Positions 38,177-43,293 of a stretch of DNA of 43,293 nt are shown piece by piece (position 1 is the first letter of the stretch; every line of letters starts with the position of its first letter). The DNA comes from Methanoculleus sp. SDB (GTDB lineage: Archaea; Halobacteriota; Methanomicrobia; Methanomicrobiales; Methanomicrobiaceae): the NCBI GenBank assembly GCA_001412355.1, contig LKUD01000010.1:1-43293 (forward strand), read 5' to 3'. The translations under genes and the position numbers were made by a program. Under the pieces are notes generated by a model, which worked only from the letters and a program-made list of their open reading frames with translations, did not search any database and was not told where the DNA came from.

Positions 38177-40753
38177 TTACGATTGTCCGCCGTATCGATA
38201 GACGCCTTTCGGCACAGTGATCTCGAACCGTGCACCGGCGCCCGCTTTCCCGGTTTCACGGATGGCAATCCCCGTGAGGCTGAGAATCTCCCGTGCAAGG
38301 AAAAGACCGAATCCCGTGTTTCGTCCGTATCCCCGTTTAAAAATCTCTTCTTTGTTCTCGTCCGAAATGCCCGTGCCGTCATCCTCATAGACGATTAACA
38401 GCTCTTCCGGCTTGTCACGGCACGTGATGCCGATATGAGTGACATGTCCCCCGTGGCGCATCGAGTTGTCGACGAGATTTGCAAAGACATTTTCGAGCAT
38501 GGGATCGGCATAGATCTCGATGCCCCGGCACTCGCAGGAAACGGTGATGTTTCCAGCCGTTTGAGTACAATACCGTTCGATGCTCTGCCAGAACGGTTTT
38601 TCCACTCCGAGATTCTGGTATGTCTTTGTGAACTCGATCTGACGCGAAACTGCTTCTGCTGCAGAATGAATTTTCCCGAGAAAATTCTTTACGGCGATCG
38701 GGTCGTCCTCCGTCTCCCGGGCGAGCTCTATAAAACCGGTCAGTGCGAGCAGCTGGTTCGCCATATCGTGCCGTGTCACGCTGTTGAGCAGGTTCAGCTG
38801 CCGGTTAGCCTCCTGAAGTGCTTTCTCCGCCTGTTTTCGCTCTGTTATGTCCCGAAAGAGGACTTCGATTGCGGGCTTCCCCTCAAAGGAATATTTCGTC
38901 CCGAGGACTTCGACATCGAATGCCGTGCCGTCCAGCCGGATAAATTTCTCTTCAAGGGGAGGGACGGTCCTTTCCTGTGTATCATGCAGGTTCCGTATCC
39001 TTTCCTCTACGTCCTTCCTCGAAGCAGGGTGAACAAAATCAAGAACCGGCTTCCCGATGAGTTCCTCCCTGTTTCCGGCACCAAACATATGCATGGCCGT
39101 CTCATTAATAAAAATGACCGTGCCCTTGCGATGAATGACCACGCCATCGAAGGAATGTTCTATGAGGCTCCGGTATCGCTCCTCGCTCTCGCGGAGCGCC
39201 TCTTCACTCCGCTTGCGTTCGGTACTATCGGTCGCGATACTCATGACAACATCGCGATCGTTCCAGCGGATGCGTTTTACAACAACCTGAAGCGGAAGAA
39301 TAGTACCATCCTTCCTGACGTGGGAGACTTCGAAGGTTGCCTCGCCCTTTTCCAGCAGGTTACGCATCCTCTGCTCATAGAGTTCGGTGTCTTCCGGTAC
39401 ATCGAGATCGTGAAGATTCAGCGCAAAAAACTCATCGCGCGTATACCCGTGCAGATCCAGATTTTTCTGGTTTGTGTAGAGGAAATGGCCGTCCGTATCA
39501 TGGATGGTGATGGCAGCGGGCGATGTTTCGATAAAACTGGAGAGAAGATCAGCCTTTTCCTCGGCCTCTCTCCGACCGGTCAGATCGCGGATCGCTTCGA
39601 TTGCACCGAACATCTCGCCGTTTTCGTTGTAGAGGGGAGCGGCCTTTCCCCAGAGGATTGCCTGTTTCCCGTGCAGGCGCGGGAGAGACGTGTCGGCAAT
39701 GAGCAGTTTACCCTCTCTCCGAATGATATTATTATACTGCAGCTTCAGGATCTCCTCCTCGGGTGCGAAGATCAGATCGATAAGTATCTTCCTCCGTTCC
39801 CCAAAAAACGGTATGGTATATTCGTGGTTGCCCTTTCCCAGCATATCCGCCGCTGCCACGCCGGTCATCTCCTCTATCGCATGGTTCCATGCTATCACTC
39901 TGCCCTCGCGATCAATGGCAAAGGTCGGATCGGGGAGAAAATTGATGATATCCGAGAGCATTTTCTCCGATTCGCGGAGGGCGATTTCAATCTCTTTTGT
40001 TTCCGTGATGTCCCGTCCAACCGACTGAAACTCGATGATTGTTCCCTTTTCATCAAATATACCCCGGTCAATCCAGCGTTGCCACCGGATCCGCCCGTCG
40101 GGCATGATGGTCCTCTGGTTCATCATTCCCACCGGATGTTCGGGGGTGAGGGAGTCGAGAAGTGCCCGCACCTCCCTGAGCTCCCCGGGCGGACTTTCGG
40201 GAGTGAATTTTTTTCCGAGTATTTCTTCCTTTTTTTTGCCAAAATATCGGCAATACGCCTCGTTGACGAACACGTGAGTCCCATCGGGAAGGAAACGGGA
40301 GATCAGTTCCGTCTGATCCTCGACCACATCCCGATACCGCTGTTCACTTTCGATAAGGGCTTTTTCCATCCTGTACCGTTTGAGCGACTGGCGGACCAGG
40401 TTTGCCAGTTCGGTAAACTGCGCCCGGGGATCTCCTCCCTTCTGGATGTAGAAGTCGGCTCCGCTGTTCAGGGCCTCGATTACCACCTGTTCCCGTCCCC
40501 TTCCCGTAAAAATGATGAAGGGAATCGTATTTCCACTCGCCCGAATCCGCTTCAGAAGTTCGATCCCGTCAATTTCCGGCATCAGGTAGTCGGAGATGAC
40601 GGCATCGTATGTGCCGCTCTCGATCAGTGCCAGTCCCTCCATGGCGGACGGGGCGGTGTCGACGGATAAATCACCTTCTCTTTCCAGAAACAGCTTGCAG
40701 ATTTCAAGAAGGGCGGGCTCGTCATCGATATATAATATGCGGTCGGGCGACAT
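38177..40753 (-). CDS. hybrid REC / four-PAS sensor histidine kinase
   Basis: 858 residues, no membrane helix. An N-terminal receiver domain (1-120) has D55 in AVISDYLMPE, then four PAS modules each ending in an S-box-like turn (about 135-250, 260-375, 385-505, 510-630). The dimerisation region has H662 in TRHDMANQLLALTGF, an H-D-x-x-N-Q-L form common in methanogen kinases. The ATPase domain includes NVFANLVDNSMRHGG (N box), DDGTGIS (G1) and NTGFGLFLAREI (G2). It is a cytosolic sensor of unknown signal. The REC-PAS protein at 34809-35594 is a possible partner because both have REC and PAS modules. Confidence 0.93.
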   Translation of the reverse strand: MSPDRILYIDDEPALLEICKLFLEREGDLSVDTAPSAMEGLALIESGTYDAVISDYLMPEIDGIELLKRIRASGNTIPFIIFTGRGREQVVIEALNSGADFYIQKGGDPRAQFTELANLVRQSLKRYRMEKALIESEQRYRDVVEDQTELISRFLPDGTHVFVNEAYCRYFGKKKEEILGKKFTPESPPGELREVRALLDSLTPEHPVGMMNQRTIMPDGRIRWQRWIDRGIFDEKGTIIEFQSVGRDITETKEIEIALRESEKMLSDIINFLPDPTFAIDREGRVIAWNHAIEEMTGVAAADMLGKGNHEYTIPFFGERRKILIDLIFAPEEEILKLQYNNIIRREGKLLIADTSLPRLHGKQAILWGKAAPLYNENGEMFGAIEAIRDLTGRREAEEKADLLSSFIETSPAAITIHDTDGHFLYTNQKNLDLHGYTRDEFFALNLHDLDVPEDTELYEQRMRNLLEKGEATFEVSHVRKDGTILPLQVVVKRIRWNDRDVVMSIATDSTERKRSEEALRESEERYRSLIEHSFDGVVIHRKGTVIFINETAMHMFGAGNREELIGKPVLDFVHPASRKDVEERIRNLHDTQERTVPPLEEKFIRLDGTAFDVEVLGTKYSFEGKPAIEVLFRDITERKQAEKALQEANRQLNLLNSVTRHDMANQLLALTGFIELARETEDDPIAVKNFLGKIHSAAEAVSRQIEFTKTYQNLGVEKPFWQSIERYCTQTAGNITVSCECRGIEIYADPMLENVFANLVDNSMRHGGHVTHIGITCRDKPEELLIVYEDDGTGISDENKEEIFKRGYGRNTGFGLFLAREILSLTGIAIRETGKAGAGARFEITVPKGVYRYGGQS

Positions 40754-40837
40754 GGAATATCCAGGTTTTGTGAATAATGATTTAAAAGGGCGGTGTATTA
40801 ATATTCCTTTTCCTGCATTCTGCGGATATGACAGCCC

Positions 40838-41611
40838 TTACACCGCGATCACATTGTCGAAACAGACGATGCGGAGCGGGTAATTGCTATGACTGCTCAT
40901 CTGGAGATAGATATGGGCAGAAGTGAATGTCAGGGCGCCATCTCGGGAACGGTATATTTCCGTTCCATTCTCCGATACCCGGATTCTTCCCTCATTCGTG
41001 ACAATTACAATCCGCTGGTTCCCGATCGGCCTGCCGATCCGCTGATCCGGCCAGCCTTCCGTATAGAGGTACCTGACGCTCCCATTCACCTTTGATGCGA
41101 TGACAGACCGGGCATTATGCCCGGGGGGGACACCACTGTATTCAAATTTAAGCCAGTCCTGTTCGTCTTCGGGATTTCCCTCCGTGATTGTCGGGCATAA
41201 GTAGAGGGAAGCGGTCAGGTAGCACCCGTTTCTTTGATTGTTCCAGTCAAGATCGACAGAGACCACCCGTTCACCGTCAAGGTTTATCCTCCGGATGGTC
41301 CGGATACCCGCAAATTTCACGGTATCATCACGTGTCCCGACGGTATCGATCCCTAATGTCAACCGATAATCCCGATTTTCCGTGGGATCGACATCGCTCA
41401 CATTGATTACCCGCTGCCGGGCATCCCCTTCCCCGGTGATCGCCCACACCTGCCGGTTTAAAAAACCCGACGTGAAATCTTCATACATTGCGGCTTCTTC
41501 CGGTGCGATACCGGGAGGGGAATCCGGCATACCCGGAGGGAGCATCCCGCCGGCCGCCAGAGCAATTACCAGAACAATAAGGGACAGAAGTATCCCGATT
41601 CTTTCAGCCAT
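40838..41611 (-). CDS. exported or membrane-anchored hypothetical protein
   Basis: 257 residues from ATG 41611, with GGAGGA upstream; the longer frame to 41698 is less likely. Residues 1-22 (ERIGILLSLIVLVIALAAGG) form a signal or anchor helix. The rest is beta-rich with many Tyr/Arg/Asn (NQRIVIVTNEGRIRVSENGT, TFTSAHIYLQMSSHSNYPLR), a pattern seen in jelly-roll or laminin-G-like lectin folds, but no family is claimed. It probably faces the outside of the cell. It is on the same strand as the neighbouring surface proteins. Confidence 0.65.
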   Translation of the reverse strand: MAERIGILLSLIVLVIALAAGGMLPPGMPDSPPGIAPEEAAMYEDFTSGFLNRQVWAITGEGDARQRVINVSDVDPTENRDYRLTLGIDTVGTRDDTVKFAGIRTIRRINLDGERVVSVDLDWNNQRNGCYLTASLYLCPTITEGNPEDEQDWLKFEYSGVPPGHNARSVIASKVNGSVRYLYTEGWPDQRIGRPIGNQRIVIVTNEGRIRVSENGTEIYRSRDGALTFTSAHIYLQMSSHSNYPLRIVCFDNVIAV

Positions 41612-41787
41612 GAGATGAATTTCCTCCGGAGCGATGAAATTTTTGTGAGAATAATTGTTATAGATTTCCGGAATAATAGCGTGTTTCCCAATTCTCACGC
41701 TTCCCGGTGCGCGGTTATCCCGGGATTTTTACCGGTGGTGCTCTCTTCCCGGGAGGTCCGGATACCTCCCCGCCATACGACTGCGGA

Positions 41788-42810
41788 TTATTCATTTTTA
41801 ATCAGGAAATACCCCATTCCTGCCAGTACTCCCGCAAGGGATCCCAGGCTCCCAAATCCCGGTATCTGGTTTGGGGACGGAGCGATCGGTTCTGACCGGG
41901 TCGGTGAAACGGATTCTGTGGCGGGTGGAACGCTGGAGGTCGCCGGCGGAGTACCCATAGCGGCACTGCCGGATTCGGAGAGAGAGGTACCACGGATCGT
42001 TCCATCCCCGGCATCAACAAGGGTTGTTTCTATTCCGTTATCAACTGCGCTCTGCACCACCCAGCAGACGGTGCCGGGAGGGGACTGAAGGGGGAATGCC
42101 GACGATTCGGGAGACGGTATGACAAGCCGGCTGGACAGTACCCTGCCCTGAACCATCGATTCGGCCTGCTCCCGTGACAGTGCCGGGATCACGTGGTCGG
42201 GGACGTCGCTTTGCCACCGCTCTTCCCGTGAGAGAAGCTCCCGTGTGTTTTTATCGAACGTAAAAAGGATATAATCCCCCTCGACGACGGCACCATCGAT
42301 GACCCGCTGATGCCAGTACAGAATCCGATCCCCGATAACGATGCACCGGAATTCCCGGTTATCCGTTTGATACCCTTCAATCAGGTTATCCCGGCATGTG
42401 GACAGTCTATCCCAGTTTGTCATGGTTCCGGGAGGGCCGACCGCATCGTATACGAAGAGGATTCCGACGCTATTTGCAAAGACGTACCGGCACGGGTGCG
42501 CCCAATTTTCCCCGGGCCTGTCATCGATGAAGACGATCCATCCCTCTTCCTGCGGAAAGGAGATCGAACCGTACCATGTATCGAGAATTGTTCCGGATGG
42601 AACGGGATTTCGATACGAGTAGGCCCATGTTCCTTCCGTTGTACCGTTGAGGACGTCTGAGAGAACCTGAAAAGAGGTTTCAGCCCGATGCACGGCGGTA
42701 TAAGCACCTGCTTCCTCTCCCGGGACACTCCCGGCAAACGGCACTATTGCGGCGCTTCCTGCAACGAGAGCTACGGTGAGCACCAATGCCGCAACCAATC
42801 TGTTCCGCAC
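41788..42810 (-). CDS. surface protein with PGF-CTERM-like C terminus
   Basis: 340 residues from GTG 42810, with GGGAGGG about six bases upstream; the frame to 42870 is not used. The signal-peptide helix is LVAALVLTVALVAGSAAIVP. A soluble domain of about 250 residues is not recognised. A Ser/Thr/Pro-rich stretch near 280-305 (PPATSSVPPATESVSPTR) resembles a glycosylated stalk. The end reads IPGFGSLGSLAGVLAGMGYF followed by LIKNE: a P-G-F tripeptide, a hydrophobic segment and a basic residue, as in PGF-CTERM signals processed by archaeosortase A, which transfers the protein to a membrane lipid. The hydrophobic part is Gly-rich, so the match is good but not perfect. Confidence 0.75.
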   Translation of the reverse strand: MRNRLVAALVLTVALVAGSAAIVPFAGSVPGEEAGAYTAVHRAETSFQVLSDVLNGTTEGTWAYSYRNPVPSGTILDTWYGSISFPQEEGWIVFIDDRPGENWAHPCRYVFANSVGILFVYDAVGPPGTMTNWDRLSTCRDNLIEGYQTDNREFRCIVIGDRILYWHQRVIDGAVVEGDYILFTFDKNTRELLSREERWQSDVPDHVIPALSREQAESMVQGRVLSSRLVIPSPESSAFPLQSPPGTVCWVVQSAVDNGIETTLVDAGDGTIRGTSLSESGSAAMGTPPATSSVPPATESVSPTRSEPIAPSPNQIPGFGSLGSLAGVLAGMGYFLIKNE

Positions 42811-42832
42811 GTTTTTCCCTCCCGATCCTATC

Positions 42833-42850
42833 AAAAAACCGACGGGGGGA
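42833..42850 (-). terminator. oligo-T stop between the two rightmost surface genes
   Basis: On the minus strand a C-rich stretch with CCCCCCGTCGG is followed by six T (42838-42833). It lies after the stop of the rightmost gene (42898) and just before the ribosome site of the PGF-CTERM-like gene. Confidence 0.4.
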
Positions 42851-42897
42851 TAGGCTCCCTCCACGTTCACTCACCTGTCCCGGCCGGATTTTTTCTC

Positions 42898-43293
42898 TTA
42901 CTTCTCATGCGGCACGCTGACTATGGCAGATGCACTGGCGCTGTTGCCGGAGAAATCGGTTGCGGTATACGTGATAGTATAAATACGCCCATCTCCTGTA
43001 CCGGCCCGTTCCGCACGCAGCTTGAAGGCGTAGTCCGAGCCGCCGGTGATCTGAATATCATTCGTGGTGTCGCCATCGCCGATACCGATGTCATCATCCG
43101 GTTCATTGCTGGTGATGCTGACGAGAGTCGTAACGGGTGCCGCATCGCATATGTCGGTTGCCGTCACTATCGCCTGTATTTCAACCATCTTATGGTTCGC
43201 CGGCCACAGGATATCCGGGGTGACGGCGACGCTGATTACGGGCGGCGTGGTGTCCACCACCGTCACGGTCGTTGTTCCCGTAGCCGTGTTCCC
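42898..43293 (-). CDS. C-terminal part of a surface protein with Ig-like/HYR-type repeats (cut by window edge)
   Basis: The frame is open to the right edge, so only the last 131 residues are seen and the start lies outside. TTVTVVDTTPPVISV opens a beta-sandwich repeat, with ILWPANHKMVEIQAIVTATD and later YTITYTATDFSGNSASASAI. This wording (DTTPPVI... WPPNHK... ATDxSGN) is typical of HYR/Ig-like repeats in large archaeal and bacterial surface proteins. It ends SVPHEK with no sorting signal. Probably an adhesin or cell-envelope protein. Confidence 0.75.
   Translation of the reverse strand, partial: GNTATGTTTVTVVDTTPPVISVAVTPDILWPANHKMVEIQAIVTATDICDAAPVTTLVSITSNEPDDDIGIGDGDTTNDIQITGGSDYAFKLRAERAGTGDGRIYTITYTATDFSGNSASASAIVSVPHEK

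Noticed and set aside
38435-40669. 744-codon open frame on the plus strand opposite the sensor kinase
   Set aside because: Antisense shadow; the minus strand encodes REC, PAS and kinase domains without interruption.
1-43293. tRNA genes, CRISPR arrays, insertion sequences
   Set aside because: Gaps between genes were scanned by eye for T-loop and acceptor pairs, spaced repeats, and transposase motifs; none was seen. A tRNA or CRISPR search program would settle this.

Overview
The window looks like a chromosomal segment of a GC-rich methanogenic euryarchaeon, most likely of the order Methanomicrobiales. The evidence is an archaeal-type RNase P RNA, the archaeosine pair tgtA-arcS, a beta-RFAP-synthase-like GHMP protein (methanopterin pathway), an fdhD gene, tandem DUF4013 membrane proteins, a PGF-CTERM-like surface protein, many PAS-type sensors, and promoters with a TATA box 24-27 bases from a leaderless start codon. 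Genes of bacterial affinity (grpE-dnaK-dnaJ, purH, dinB) fit the known history of this group. The species itself cannot be read from the sequence.

Layout. 1-1278 is AT-rich and looks foreign: one gene with a HEPN-like R-x4-H motif on the minus strand, ending at the 3' side of rnpB (1279-1582, minus). An overlapping divergent promoter then serves the AMMECR1-tgtA-arcS operon (1616-5271). An NfnAB/glutamate-synthase-like flavoprotein pair follows (5432-7617). The long minus-strand block 7632-22921 holds a small unknown gene, a USP-USP-GNAT fusion, a GHMP enzyme and DUF2148 protein, a sugar cluster (GT2, small membrane ORF, GT4, FAD enzyme), a Na+/solute symporter with a 34-residue partner, the branched-chain amino acid operon cimA-ilvB-ilvN, two DUF4013 proteins and purH. 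fdhD (plus) converges on an 875-residue PAPS-reductase-like/cysteine-desulfurase fusion (minus). Next come the chaperone operon grpE-dnaK-dnaJ, a stand-alone ArcS-core (DUF5591) protein back to back with a tRNA G10 methyltransferase, and a plus-strand run (unknown protein with a nuclease-like signature, YkgJ cysteine-cluster protein, proline-dehydrogenase-like protein). The right end is mostly minus strand: REC-PAS regulator, DNA polymerase IV, SET protein, DUF5658 protein, REC-4xPAS kinase and three exported or surface proteins, the last cut by the window edge.

How the genes work together. tgtA and arcS perform successive steps of archaeosine formation at tRNA position 15. The stand-alone DUF5591 protein beside the tRNA methyltransferase suggests a second tRNA-related use of the ArcS core. 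cimA-ilvB-ilvN supply isoleucine/valine precursors. FdhD in bacteria takes sulfur from a cysteine desulfurase, and here it lies 12 bases from a protein carrying one.

The points most worth a second look are: the frameshift in cimA exactly at a U UUU UUG heptamer followed by a cUUCGg hairpin; the PAPS-reductase/desulfurase fusion next to fdhD; the stand-alone ArcS core; a two-helix membrane ORF that has a good ribosome site but only an ATT start; and the AT-rich HEPN-like gene at the rnpB boundary.
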